A DNA stretch of 64,000 nucleotides from Pochonia chlamydosporia 170 (Eukaryota; Ascomycota; Sordariomycetes; Hypocreales; Clavicipitaceae): contig NC_035792.1 of the NCBI RefSeq assembly GCF_001653235.2, positions 2,294,001 to 2,358,000 of the forward strand. The letters run 5' to 3'. Of the stretch, positions 45,301 through 58,086 are shown piece by piece. Made by a program: the position numbers and the translations under genes. The number at the start of each line of letters is the position of its first letter. The stretch's first letter is position 1. The notes beneath the pieces were generated by a model. The model searched no databases. It was not told the DNA's origin and saw only the letters and a list, made by a program, of their open reading frames with translations.

Positions 45301-46855
45301 AAATGGAAAGATTGTCGAAAACTAGCAGACAGGCCCAGTGTCTGTGCTTTGACAAGGCGAAGAGTGATAACATGACTGGCTGCTCGCCCGACCTTGGTCA
45401 TCTCTGCCCTCCCATTCTTTTCAATGTTCCCATCAAAAAGAGTCGCGGCTCGTACCACCTTGCAAAGTCTAGTCGCGTTCGCCCAACCCTGTACAAGACC
45501 AAAATGAGGTCCCCTCTTTTCATAGCGAATTGTGTCCCATCCGTCAGTTGATCGACATGAGTGAGTGAGTTGAAGCATCCGCTTTTTCGCAACGGCTTGC
45601 GGCCCTTTCCAACGACGTCCATTGATGGCGTAAAGTGGCGCTCTCTGCCCTGAACTCTGAACTAACATGCCAAACATGCCATTCTAGCACTTCAAATGCT
45701 ACCTGTTGGCAAGAAATGGCAAGCAAGAGCAACAAGAGAGAAAAAATTCCGAGGAAAATCGACAATGTTGCGCCACCGTTTCATGTCTTGCATTGCAAAC
45801 CCCGGATTTGGCCAAACTTTCAATGCTTGCAATCAACCACCCAACTCAACTGCCTCGGCTGCTGGGTCCTGATAATTGCCCTGACTTTGTTTGAATGAGC
45901 TTGACCACTTGATCAGCTGCCCCAAGGCTAAAGCCTGATCCTGGTCTTGGCTGCCGCCTGGCCAAGAGATCGAGCATGAGAAGAGCCCGCCAGCATCGAT
46001 GGGAACATGTCATATTAGCCGGACAACTACAGATCAGGGGCAGCCCGAAAGCAACGGAAACTGACGGTGCTAGTACCTGGGCTAGCCGATGCAGCCGCCT
46101 TGGCTCTTGGAGTTGCGAGTTGCGAGTTGAACCCTCATGCAGGCAATGAACTTGACTCAAGCCCTGCAGACCGACTCCATCCAAAGTCCCACACCGGCTC
46201 CAACTGCTCCGTCGTGTACTGGACACTGCTTCAGTCTTGCAGTGTTTTTTGCCCGATTGTTGGACCCTCTTCTGGGCATACCCTTGTTGATGATGAGCGG
46301 TTGCGTGGAACCACAACTGTGGTTGGATGTGCATACAAGACATTTAACATCAGAGAATTTACCCCTTTGTGCCTTCACTGCATTGGGATTACAACTTGTT
46401 AAATCACCAGATTTCATGGATTGGAAAGCGACTCAAAGTCAAGGCAAATTGAGCTTTGGTGGTGATGTATGTGTTCCCCAGGACCGCGCCAGGGACCAAG
46501 TCAAAGAATACCATGATCCCAACCAAATGCAGAAGGAAATGGCCAATATAAGTGAAACCGTGACCCATTCTAAAGGTTACCCATTTTGGCTGTGCTTTTG
46601 CGTCCAAGTTTCTTAATAGGAGTTACATAGATCATGACACATGTGGGAAACATTGCGACGACTTTCTTAATTTATAACTTTGGCAATATCAGCTGTTTTA
46701 ACCTTCATTTAATAGACACCTGCCTAATCGGTCTTTATTGCTTCGACCCGAAGTATACTTCGATAAAGCCAATTTTGTCAAGACAACATCCAGCATCACA
46801 ATGTTGCACCACACACTCTGCACATGAAACCGCAGAACTCAGGTCAAACTACTCT
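42388..46855. other. Long gene-poor region upstream of the GPCR
   Basis: 4.5 kb with no recognised gene on either strand. The GPCR promoter and a long leader probably occupy part of it. GAGTTGC repeated three times occurs at 46110-46130. Frames of 140-165 codons on the minus strand (43008-43505, 45846-46343) lack family motifs and look like chance. Confidence 0.4.
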
Positions 46856-48992
46856 CTACGCATACTGGATCTTGAACGTCCAAACGTACTCATCTCCAGA
46901 AATAACATCATCTCCCAGACTAAGCTTGAGTGATCCAACACCGTCCCACGAAACCGGGACCTTTTTTCCATTCTGTTTTCCACCTACCACGGTAACTTTA
47001 TCACCAGGCAAGTAAGGAACAGGGTCTTTGACAGCCAAGCTGCTTGGCGGTTTACCAATGTGATGAATGTAAAAGGCATCTTTTGCCGTGGTATAGCGGA
47101 ATGGATCACTTCCAGGCTTGACTGTCCAGAAACGAGTCTTGAAAATGCTCTCTCCATGAGATTTAATCCATTTTCCGGCGTCTCGCAGGTTCGTCTGCAT
47201 GATTTGCGGAATGGACCCGTTGCCCGTAGGTCCAATATCAAGAAGGAAATTGCCATTCTTGCTCACCATGTCAACCAAAGTCTTCACGATCTCCCCGCCT
47301 GTGAGATATGCGGAATCAGGTGTTTGCGCGTTGTAGCCGTATGAGTGCGGATCCATGCCTCGACTGGCCTCCCATTTGTGAGTTACAGTATCCTCATTAG
47401 TCTCATATCTAAAGGTGATGGAAGTCAGCAAGTATGGTATTTACTGTTTTGATGTAGTCAACTTACTCAGGGGTACTGAAATCTCCCGGTATCCCGCAAC
47501 GATCGTTAAATGTTACTTGTCGCTTGCTCTTGCGGGCTGAATTCATCCATTCGGAGGTGAAAATGGTGGCATTGTTCCCTTTAGTCGTAATATCACACCA
47601 CATGATGTCAATGCCGTATTCGTTGGCCAAGGTTCTCATCTGAGGCAGCTGAATGTCCTTGACAAAGTCTTCCACTTCTACAAATCCAGTGTAAGGGAGC
47701 TCTTCTCCTGTGTACGGATTATGTGCTGGGCCGCCGGGCCATGCACTAAATCCATACTTTTTAAACGCTGGGTTGAACCACTCCGGCATACTAAAGTAGG
47801 TGCCTACGTCAAGTTAGTGAGAGTGTTTGTTTGTGTTGTGCTTCTTGAACTATGTACCCAGTCTGAGTTGGGGCTGATACTTTTTGGCAGCAGCAAAAAG
47901 ATCCTTGATGATGTCTCTCTTGGGGCCATAGTGAATTGATGATCGTTTGCTTATCGCAGTCGAGAAGTTGAACAAGGCAAATCCGTCATGATGTTCTAGA
48001 AGTTTGAGTCAGAGATACTCTTACTACTGTGGCTGCTGGAAACGGTCTCATCAGGAAAACAACTTACTCGTCGTAGGGACGAAATACTGGGCTCCCGCAT
48101 CAGAAAACAAGTCCACCCATTCTCTGGGATTGAAACCCTTGTCACTAAAGTTCGCAAAGAAGTCATCATAGTTGACCTCCTTGCCATATGTCTTCAAGTG
48201 ATACTGATAGGTTTGAGTCTTGTCATTCGGGTCCTGCATCCATTTCCAATACCTACGACCAAACGTGAGCTGCCATGACTCCCTCACAGTTTTGTGTAGT
48301 CTACTCACCACTCAGCATAATTTTCATTGGCACCAACACTTCCATAAGCTGGCACAGAATATGGGCCCCAGTGAATGAATATGCCGTACTTGAGGTCATT
48401 GAACCAGTCTGGAGCTACATGAGAATTGACACTCTTTTCCGTGGCCACGAAGTCTGCGAAGCCGCAAGTTCCAGAAGTTGCTTGGGTAGCTTGCTTGCGG
48501 TTCTTCCCGCTGCCGTATTTAGCAACAACTTTGCCAGTACATTGAGTGCCGGGACGTATGTTGCGCTTATTCTTGACGCCGATTTGAACAATACCAGCCT
48601 GCCTTGGGCCAAGACGCTTAAGTGTTCCAGGGACAACAGTGTCCAGAAACTGGGATTGGACTGTGACAGACAAATCATCTGCCTCTGTCAAATAGTTCTT
48701 TGGGTCCGTGTTATTGATGTATACCTCAATAATCTGGACAAGGTTGCTGCCATCGATCCATTTCGATGTGATATTGGGCTTGTTTATCTCCAAGCTGGTT
48801 GGAGATGCATGCACGCCTGTGGACAATTAGAACGTTCTTACGAAAGGAGGAGAATCCAAAGTGTTGATTCAGTGAATGCGGTATCGACGTACCCGTTCGA
48901 GCAGAGATGCCATGTAGTGAGCCCGGTGCCACCAGTGCTGATACACCTGATACAAAGGCAACCAACTTTGTTACAAAAATAGTGCCAGTCAT
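46856..48992 (-). CDS. Secreted GH29 alpha-L-fucosidase
   Basis: Six exons on the minus strand: 48992-48893, 48816-48309, 48252-48068, 47995-47858, 47803-47467 and 47408-46856, giving 606 residues. A signal peptide of about 20-25 residues begins [20 protein letters not shown]. Residues about 35-165 form an extra N-terminal beta-rich segment before the GH29 barrel. The catalytic domain shows [60 protein letters not shown], then MWCDITTKG, where Asp 381 is in the position of the catalytic nucleophile, and [15 protein letters not shown]-terminal beta domain follows. It should hydrolyse alpha-L-fucosyl linkages outside the cell. It lies in the same direction as the GPCR but 4.5 kb away, and is divergent from DNA polymerase eta. 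Confidence 0.95.
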
Positions 48993-50492
48993 TCTGGAAA
49001 GATTGTGCTTTTCAAGCCATGGACAGTAACTAAGCCGTCGAATATAGCTTTCGAATGAATAAATACATTCATCGAAAGACATGTCGGGTTGCAATCGACT
49101 CATCTATATATATTCTGTCCAAGCTCTGAGGAGCTTCATCAGCATTGTGCCGTCGGATATTTAGAAACAAACAATGCGGATGGAAATGGTACGATGTCAA
49201 GGCACCTTCCTTGTACGGAATGTAGCTAACCAAAAACGCGATATAACTTCAGTGTATCGACCATCAACAGATTCTCGGTCTCAATTAAGCCGCCCAATCA
49301 ACCTCCATATGCGGAGATCTAAACTTGGAGAAGTGGCTGCCGATCTGGAAATCATGGAAGCCGTCTACATATTGTAACATGGCGTCACGGCATACAAGAT
49401 GCGGGGTTATCGACACGACGGCAGATGCCCTTCAACCGACGCCATGGAGGAGATGCTTCACATTGAAGATTTTCATCATTGACTTTTTTCGATAACCGAC
49501 CGGGAATGAAGACTGGACATCAATAGCTGTCTAGTCTCCAAGAAAGTATCTTAGTCCTGAGTACCGAGAATCAACGTGGTCTCCGTATGAAGGTGGAATG
49601 ATACTGAGAGGCCCAACTAATAAAACTTGAAGAGAATCATATAGAGAAAGTAAACAATATGGAAGAAGGACTGAGAGGGCGGCTCGTGTCCATAGTTCAA
49701 AAACGTCAAACATCATGCCACACTTACCGTCCGGCCGTCATAGTTCAACAGCTGGGAATATAGGAGTTCTCGGAGCATCTGCAGGCGTCTTCCGAAGATA
49801 ACTACTTTGTAGATGTGCTGCAGTATTATTAGGTGAATCAATAGTTCACAATGCAACATTCTTTATCCTGCGGATATTTCAGAATTCAGGTGGTGCTGTT
49901 ACATTTGCCGAGGCTGGTGATCGACATGAACCTGCCTGTAAACGTGCTCTCAAGCATCAGTCATATACGACAAGCCAGGATATATTCAATATAGCAGTTG
50001 TAAGAGACTTGATTTGACTGCTGCGAGCCCTGCGTTGCCTGCGTCTATTCTCTCCTTTGTCCGGGCAATATTCCCGCCTGGAGAATTACAGGTAGGAGTA
50101 AGACGTCATCGAGACAACGGCTGACCGAATAGCCAGAGATACCATTGCTTAGAATGAAAGACCTTAGGAACCATAGACAAATAAAGTAAGCTTGTGTTTA
50201 AAGAAAAAATTATCCGCAAATGGAGAGATATCACTTTGCAACAGGAGCGTAGTCGAAAGGCTGAAGTTGAAAGGTAGAAGGAAGGAACTGGTCCCTGATA
50301 TGGAAGTGGGGGCCAAGTCAATCAACTTCACCAGCAAACAATGAACGTCTCTCGTCCCTCACGTGCAAACAAACATCATCAAACACTCCTTGTTCTGTCA
50401 ACAGCAACCGTCACCAAACGCGGATTATCCGGCTTGTCTTTCAGTAAGGCAACCAAATGGCCGCGGGCACCCGTTCAAGCTCATTCTAACGA
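48993..50492. other. Divergent intergenic region
   Basis: 1.5 kb between the GH29 and DNA polymerase eta start codons. No gene recognised. TATATATATTC just upstream of the fucosidase (about 49104-49114) is a TATA-like element on that side. Confidence 0.45.
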
Positions 50493-52506
50493 ATGCCGTC
50501 TTCGTCGCTACCCGGCGTTTCGTCGCCACCAGATGAACGACCGGCAGCACGATCAAAGTTCACCTATCGTCAGCTGAGCCAGCTGGCATCATTCAACACG
50601 TCAAATCCTCTTCGCGTGATTGCACACATTGACCTAGATGCATTTTACGCGCAATGTGAGATGGTGAGATTGGGGGTCGCCGAAGATAAACCTCTCGCTG
50701 TTCAACAATGGTACGTGAATGATGCCTGCTTTTCCGAGGTCGTGCATTGACAATAAAATCAGGCAAGGACTTATTGCTGTAAATTATCCAGCACGCGATT
50801 GGGGTATCGGTAGACATTGCAACATAACCGAGGCCAAGAAAATTTGTCCAGATCTGATTGCCCAACATGTTGCCACATGGCGAGAAGGAGACGACAAGTG
50901 GGCGTATCGTGATGATGCTGCTGCCAACATCGCAACTGACAAGGTGTCACTTGATCCATATAGATTGGAATCAAGAAAGATCCTGGCCGTCATCAAAGAG
51001 ACTCTCCCTGCCAACGTGCAAAAAGTGGAAAAAGCCAGCATCGACGAAGTCTTCATTGATCTCTCTGCCCAGATTCGCACCATTCTCCTGGAGCGGTTTC
51101 CTGAGCTATCCAACCCGCCTCCCTACGATGATCCCACCGAGAGGCTCCCTCCACCTCCTATAGCAGCATTGGACTGGAAAGCCGATGCCTTGGTCGACTT
51201 GGACGAGGACCAAGAGAGCCAAGACCCAGATTGGGACGACATTGCGATTCTCATTGGATCCGAAATTGTTCGCGGTGTACGTGCACAAGTGCGCGAGAAG
51301 CTGGGTTATACCTGCTCCGCTGGCATAGCGAACAACAAAATGGTGAGCAAGTTGGGCTCCGGCTTCAAAAAGCCCAACAGCCAAACTGTTGTGCGGAGTC
51401 GTGCTGTGCGTCTATTTTTGGCAGACTTCAAGGTAGCCAAGATTCGGAATTTGGGCGGTAAGCTCGGCGATCAAGTTGTCTCAGCGTTTAATACAGAAAG
51501 CGTCAAGGAGCTTCTTGATGTCTCATTGGAGCAAATGAAATCCAAGCTCGGCGACGAGACAGGCGTGTGGCTTCATAATACACTACGGGGTATCGACAAC
51601 AGCGAGGTCAACACTCGCACGCAAATCAAATCTATGCTGTCTGCCAAGTCTTTCCGGCCCAGTATTAACACCGAAACGCAGGCCATAAAGTGGCTAAGGA
51701 TTTTTGTCGGCGATATCTTCTCACGATTGGTGGAGGAGGGCGTTTTGGACAACAGACGGCGACCACGCACTATTAACCTGCATCACCGGCATGCTGGACA
51801 AACTCGCAGCAAGCAAAGCCCCATTCCCCCTGGCAAAATCATTGACGAAGAAGCTCTGTTCCATCTGGCAAAGGATCTCCTTGGTCAAATCATAGCTGAA
51901 GGCAAGGTCTGGCCATGCGCAAATCTCAGTCTCAGCGTTGGTGGATTTGAAGATGGCGTTAAAGGCAACATGGGCATTGGCGCTTTCTTGGTCAGAGGTG
52001 AGGAAGCCGCTCCTGCAAGGTCCGGTTCCCCGGAAAAGAGATCCGTCGAAACCGGAAGACTATTGAGTAAAAAGCCACGGTTAGGCGAAAGGGATATACA
52101 CCGATTCTTCTCGAAGGACGGCCAAAGCCACGAGAAAGCTTTCGTTGCTACCAACAATAGTGAAGATGTTGTCGACCAAATGGACGAAGACGTACCACTT
52201 TCTACACCGGTTAATCAAGAGGAAGCTGCCATTTCTGCCCCTAGAAAGGATGCAGGGAGCCAAGCCCAAATCACCAGATTTCTCTGCCCTCGTTGTGATT
52301 ATTCGTCTGCTGATGCAGAACAGTTCCAGAGCCACGAGGACTGGCATATGGCCAAGGACATGCAAGAGGAAGAACGTGGCAGTCACACACTCGCTCAAAA
52401 GCCATCATCTTCCCGTAACCCAGTCCTGAAAGGATCAGGTGCAGCACCTAAACGCAACCGAGCAGGAAAGCTGGAACCGGGGCAGAAAAAGCTCCATTTC
52501 GGATGA
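50493..52506 (+). CDS. RAD30: DNA polymerase eta (translesion synthesis)
   Basis: Two exons, 50493-50710 and 50763-52506, split by a 52-nt intron within a Trp codon, giving 653 residues. The Y-family catalytic core is intact: HIDLDAFYAQCEM (Asp 47, Asp 49), QGLIAVNYPARDWGIGRH, and ASIDEVFIDLS (Asp 167, Glu 168), which together bind the two metal ions. The thumb/helix-hairpin segment CSAGIANNKMVSKLGSGFKKP follows, then a little-finger domain with HHRHAGQTRSKQ. Near the C-terminus CPRCDYSSADAEQFQSHEDWH is a UBZ-type zinc finger for ubiquitinated PCNA, and the protein ends QKKLHFG, a short PCNA-interaction-like motif that departs from the QxxLxxFF consensus. It bypasses UV-induced thymine dimers in the nucleus. 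Confidence 0.96.
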
Positions 52507-55500
52507 TGCCCATGGTGGATTGGGCTGCAGTATGATCAGGCCAATTCCCGTACATGACAGCCTGGATACTTTGAGACCGGGTGCCTCATCATGATTCCGA
52601 GTTTACCCAGACCGGAGCAAACGCAGGATGACCTGATGATGAGTGGTCAGCAGGTTCAAGACACAGGCAGGAGGCTCTCACCGTTCTTACAAGCTGGGAT
52701 ATCAACGCTTCGGGTAGCACAGCCCTGAAATGCAGTCTCAAAGGACGAGGAAGAGGATACACTTGTTTCGACCACACGATAACCGCAGACAGGGTCTTGC
52801 GCTTGAACAGCGTGATGAAGCCACTATTATCAGGGTCAAATAATGCAGCCTCACGGCCAAGTAAGCCCTTATCCTGCGTCTCAAATGACGCTTAGGAAGC
52901 ATTTATTGCTCGGGGGTGGCTCCTGGCTTGACTAGGCTAATGGCCAGCTGGGCTGAGAGCAGAGTCAAGATGCATCTTTTTGGTGTTTTCAGACCTTCTG
53001 CTGGGAATTAGCTCTTCCATGAAGGCTCACATAACCATGACTGGTAGATGAGGTCACTTCTGGCGATTTCTCATTGGATGACTACATTTGGTCTAGGTGG
53101 ATCTCCAGCATCAACCGTTTGCGCGATAAGTATCACCGACGACTAGCTCGAGCCCTTCAAGCGTGTTAGGCTCCGATTGGCGTGAGGCGTCGATACCCAA
53201 CTGCGGCCCGAGACTAGCCAAAACTTTGTGGGACTTGATGGGAACCAGAAGGTGCGGCTGCGCCGTCTGGATGCTGGTGGTGATGGTGATGGCGATACAG
53301 CCACTGGTGTACCTGCCATGACTCTCAGAAGCTCCAACCTGGCTCTGCGACTACCTCGACAGACTTGAGAAGCATGATGAACACGTTGTCTTGCTTCTGT
53401 GGCCTGCACAATGCATAGTTTTTCAAGGAGTCTACATTTGTTTTTGGTTGTTTTGTTTCGCTCACAAGCTGTCGGGAAGGCTTACATATCCCCACTGTGT
53501 CCAAAATGCATGCATTTGCGAAACCCAACAACGAGAACAACGCCGGCGCAACCACGTAACAAAATTATCTGGCACCTCACCGTGAAGATATGGGGTTTGT
53601 TCCACGCAGCATGGAAATAAAATTCTAGTATAAATCGTCTATCTCGGCACGGATTTCCATTGTGAATGTGTAATGATTGTACTCCTTCTTGCCACCAAGC
53701 TCTGACTTGAGAGCATACATCATATCACAACAGGTGGCGAATTCCTGTGTAACCCCCGTTCTATTTCCTTCAAGAAAACTGTACGACACCGTACATGGTA
53801 GCACGGCTTTTCTGAGACAAAGAGTCGGAAACGCCAGCCGATCTTGGATTTGTACACTGCACGTCGCCTAGCCTTACACAACAGGTGTCCTAGACCGACC
53901 TTGAGACAGTGTCCTGGACTCCTGGCTGTAGCGCAGCGGTTCTCCTGCCCGGACACGAGACACTGGACACTGGACAACAGACCGGTGATAGCTTCACCGA
54001 GCCTACAATCATTCAGATCCGCTAGCCGTGGTCCCCAACGGCCTGCACAGTTTCTCGGATGCCATCTTTGCTATATCAATTGCTGGCCAAAGTTAACAAC
54101 AGGAAAGAAAAGAAACACAAAGGACGGAGTCCTCTGTTCCCAGCTGTTGTAACACGAGGTTGCAAATTGAATCTCATGTGGCTATTTCAAGGTATGCCCG
54201 TCAAATCAAAGCAACAAGACATTTTGGCGACGTAGAACAACATTTGTTCCCCATCACCGCGCACGCGACATACGAATATCTGTATGCAGCATTATCCCGG
54301 GTGCTCTTCCACGGGTAACTCTGTTACACAGGACAAAGTGCCTTGCATTTCGCTCCTTTTACGTTGGACCTGCTGACGCAAAATCACCCGGTGGCCTATA
54401 ACCGTGGTCGGAAGTTTTCCCACGCCTCCAGTCATACGTTTAAGGTCAGCCCGGGCCATTTTCCACCATCACACTCGATAAATACACAGCGTCACGCTGT
54501 CTCTGGACGACTAATTGCCGTTGGACGTCGCATGGAAGGAATAGGCTCGGTGAACTGGACTTATCCCAGAGGAAAGCGCTGGTTCGGGTTTGGAGCTATC
54601 CCTACCACGGGTCTCGGTCTGGAAAGTACATGACGAGACATCCAGCCACAAAGCTCTGGAACATTGGATTGTGCAACTCCCGGATCGCCAACCAATCGAG
54701 TCACCGTTAAATTGGTGAACCAACCAGTGTTGAGAATACAAAAAACAACCAAGGGCCTGAGGCAAAGTCAGAGTCAGAAACGGTCATCGAACAAAAGCCA
54801 AGCAAACCAAGGCCAGGGCCACGGCCACTTGACGCTATCTTGCCCTCTTGCATTGCTGCAGGTTGCAGGTGTGCAGCACAGAACTGCAGCCCAACCCAAC
54901 CCAGCCCAAGCCCCAGCCAGTCACAGCGGCGAGAAAGGAGCAGATCCTGGACCGAGTCAGATCATCCACGTCTCCTTGGTCTCTCTGTTGGGCATAAGTT
55001 ATTGTCTCGGCGGGTCTTTGTTCCCAAGATCCAGATTTCGAGGTTGCAGGACCATTGGAGAGACCTCCGGAACATTGGCACCTTCGAATCCCTCAACTGG
55101 GTAATAAGGCTCTGTGATATCAGTGGATTCTTTGTGGCACCTGCACTCGTCTATTTTGTAGGTAGCGAATACGGAGTACTTACTGCACGAACTGAGTGCA
55201 TAGTCGACGGCAGGAAAATACGTCTAAGCGGACATAGAGGCATACATATGCCCGCCTTACGGTATTATTACATCCATCCTCGTCAAAAGATCCAGCAGAC
55301 GTTTGGATCAGGATTCACCAGCAGTTGGATACATTGCTTCTTGCCCTGGCTCCACCGCACTGCATTGATCTGGACAACCCAGCAGACGCTGAGGCCGGTG
55401 GACGAATCCCGTCTCCCCACGAGCGCCGAGTTTTAGGTGGATTCACGGCGGAGTCTAGTTTGGTGTTCGCTGAGAAGCCAGCGAAGGTCTGGTCCTGTTC

Positions 55501-56686
55501 GAACGCGACAGGCTCAGTTGCGCTCAGTCATAAACTGTCAAGCTCTTCCGGTCTTGTTGTTTGGCGGCCCAATATCGTGCCCAACGTGGAAACATCACAG
55601 CCCAGCAATTTCGTCTTCGCCTCCACGCCGGTCTCGTAGTGAACCAGGCAGTTGTGGCCCTTGCTGGCTTAAATTCCGGCATTTAATTTTTTTTGTCGGT
55701 CACCGTGGTTGGCTGTTGATGTGGTGAAAGGGTTTGGTTTCGTTGATCTCTTGACTAGGCAGCATCAGCTCGTGGGGAGTCAATCCACGAGTCAATCCAC
55801 GACGGCACATGGGCCAGAGGGGGCAAGACGAGAGAGATCCTTGTCCAGACGACATAGTTTGTGGTGTCCTGTTTGGTCAAGAGTTTGGCCAGTGATTGAT
55901 GAGCATTTGGAGGACGTTGCAGCCCAGCTTGAAGTTTGAGCTGGTCTGATCTGGTCTGGTCTGGTGCGAGTTGATCAGACGGTGCTTGGGTGCTTGCCTG
56001 GATTCAACATTGAACGGCCCTCTGCCGCCCGTTGCCACCCACCCACTTGAACACTCACCCACCATCCACCACCCAGCAAGTTGGCCTAGCCAGTTGCCAC
56101 CCGCCGCCTCAGCCCTGGCCACTCCCGTCCTGCTGGTTCTGCCCGCTCCTGCCCCCTGCCTGTTCAACTTGACTCTGACCAGACTTGCCCGGCTGTGTCT
56201 GGTCTTGTGTCTGTCTCTGTGTGGTCAAGACTCAAGTCTCACGCTCTTGTGTTCCTCCACTTCACGGTTCCTTGGTATGTATTCTTCCTGCCCAGCCCAG
56301 GCCCAGCCAGCCCTGCCCAGACGGGCAGACCAGAAAGGACTCTCTGACCGGACTCTCTGACCAGACTCGCTGACCCAGGCCTCGACTCGACTCTTGCCTG
56401 GTTTCTCTGCCTGCTGACCCAACAAGCACCCGTCATATCTTCCTTGCATTTTCTTTTCTCACCTCCCCAACCTTGCATTTGACAGCCTCTCCCTCCTCCT
56501 CTTCTTACCTCACATTTGCGTCGTGCTTTCTCCTCCCTCTTCCTCCTCATCCTTCGGCTACGTCTTATCTTCCCCGTGTCGCGTCCTCCCCGCCGGACCC
56601 CCTCCTCCCCCCTCCGTCCCTCCTCGCTGCTTTTGAAGACGACGACAACCTCCTCCGACCGACTTCCTCCGTCGCTCACCTTCACC
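52507..56686. other. Long gene-poor region before rfeG
   Basis: 4.2 kb with no recognised gene. CTGGTCT-type pentamer repeats lie at 55941-55965, and a 13-bp unit is repeated three times at 56337-56375. From about 56400 to 56686 the plus strand is C/T-rich, typical of the 5' UTR of a well-expressed fungal gene, here rfeG. Frames at 54664-55440 are open for up to 198 codons but have no family features. Confidence 0.4.
56337..56375 (+). repeat. 13-bp unit repeated three times in the rfeG leader
   Basis: GGACTCTCTGACC occurs at 56337-56349 and again at 56350-56362. A diverged copy, AGACTCGCTGACC, follows at 56363-56375. The array lies about 310-350 bp before the rfeG start codon. Confidence 0.8.
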
Positions 56687-58086
56687 ATGTCGAGGCAACC
56701 CCGTAACCAGGGAGCGTCGACGCAGGCGGCCGCGACTCGGCAAAACGAATACTTTGTGCCGCGCGATGGCATCGACCGTGAGGTCATCTCGGCTGACATC
56801 TGCCGCTACCTTGGCAATGATGCCTTGGTGCGGCCAGGTCATTATGAGGTATGCATTCCCAGCTTGCCCGAGCATCACGAAATCAAGAACAAACGCAAAG
56901 CTCGACCCGTCTTGTCTCCCTCTTGCTGAAGCCTGGATCACTAATATTGTTGATTGGTAGAATCCTCAAACCGGTCAAGTCGTCCAAGGATACTACATCA
57001 CCGCCTATAGAAACCTGACAACCGTGAGCTCCCACCGTTTCCGCTTTCTTGGCCCCTTGGACTTGCCGTCTCGTATTTATAGACGGAGCGCTAGACACCA
57101 AGACTAATACACCATACAGGCCATGATCGAAGACTTGAAAGCCGATTCGGCGCGCTGGGATAGTGAAAGGCGTGCGCAAACTTCGCGCAATACCCCTGGA
57201 GGTATCCATGCCTCGAGAGATGCCACTGGCGTTCCTGCGAGACCTTCATCTAACTCACCCGCAGTCCAATACCGCTACTCCGAGACCCATCAGTCCCGTC
57301 AGCACCATGGGCCAACCGAACCCCCTTTCCAGTCAGAAGCTTATCCCCGGGAATCCTACGATGGACCAAGATATCCCGGAACTGGTACTCCTGGGTATTC
57401 TGGTGCTTCTAACACATTCCAGCAACAAGCCCCCCAACAAGCCTATGGTGCCTCCAACGGCGGCGGTTTTAATACCGGCTTCCAACAGTCGCAACAATCT
57501 CCTACTCCGGACCCAAGATTTGCTACTGTCCCAGCCGGTTCAATGATGCGTCCAGGCTATCAACCAACCCAAGATCCTCCATACATTGGCACTGGCGCCA
57601 ATCTTCCCCAATCTGGCTACACTGGTTCAAATGATCCTTATTCAAACCGGATGGGAACTTCTGCTGCTGCTCCCCAGCAACCGGTGTATTCCACGGCACC
57701 ACCGCCTCAACCCGGATACCCAACCCCTCAGTATCAGTATCAAAACCAAGGTCCTCCTCCTTCGACAGCCGGCGGCCATTCCTATCCGGCTATGCAACCC
57801 CATGACCCATTCTATGGTCGAGGTGCGTCAAAGCAGAGATCATGCGAGCCCAGCTCGCCAAAACGGCCCCGCGTCTAATTTTTTAGCTTCACCAGCAGGC
57901 CCAGTCCCACCACAGCAACAGCAACAGCCCTCAGGGTATGCAGTCCCAGGACAACAGTATGATGAATCCCCCCAGTCTCGTGCTTCCGTGCCTACTGCAA
58001 GAAACCAGACACCTCCCTCCGGCTCAAGTACTCGTCGTAGTGACCGGGATTCTGACAGGCAACAAATTCGAAACCCTCGACGATAA
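56687..58086 (+). CDS. rfeG: RfeG-like putative transcription regulator
   Basis: Four exons, 56687-56848, 56961-57023, 57120-57822 and 57887-58086, giving 375 residues. The conserved part is the first 85 residues: NEYFVPRDGIDREVISADIC, RYLGNDALVRPGHYENPQTG, then QGYYITAYRNLTTAMIEDLK. This matches fungal proteins annotated RfeG. The second exon is only 63 nt and lies entirely in this block. The remainder is Pro/Gln/Ser/Tyr-rich, low complexity and probably disordered, ending in basic RNPRR. The role as a transcription factor comes from annotation of relatives; I see no classical DNA-binding motif. The ATG at 56687 has a CACCATG context and sits after a CT-rich leader. Confidence 0.88.

Noticed and set aside
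45846..46343. 165-codon minus-strand frame upstream of the GPCR
   Set aside because: No motif and no convincing start; one of several chance frames of similar size in this GC-balanced intergenic stretch.
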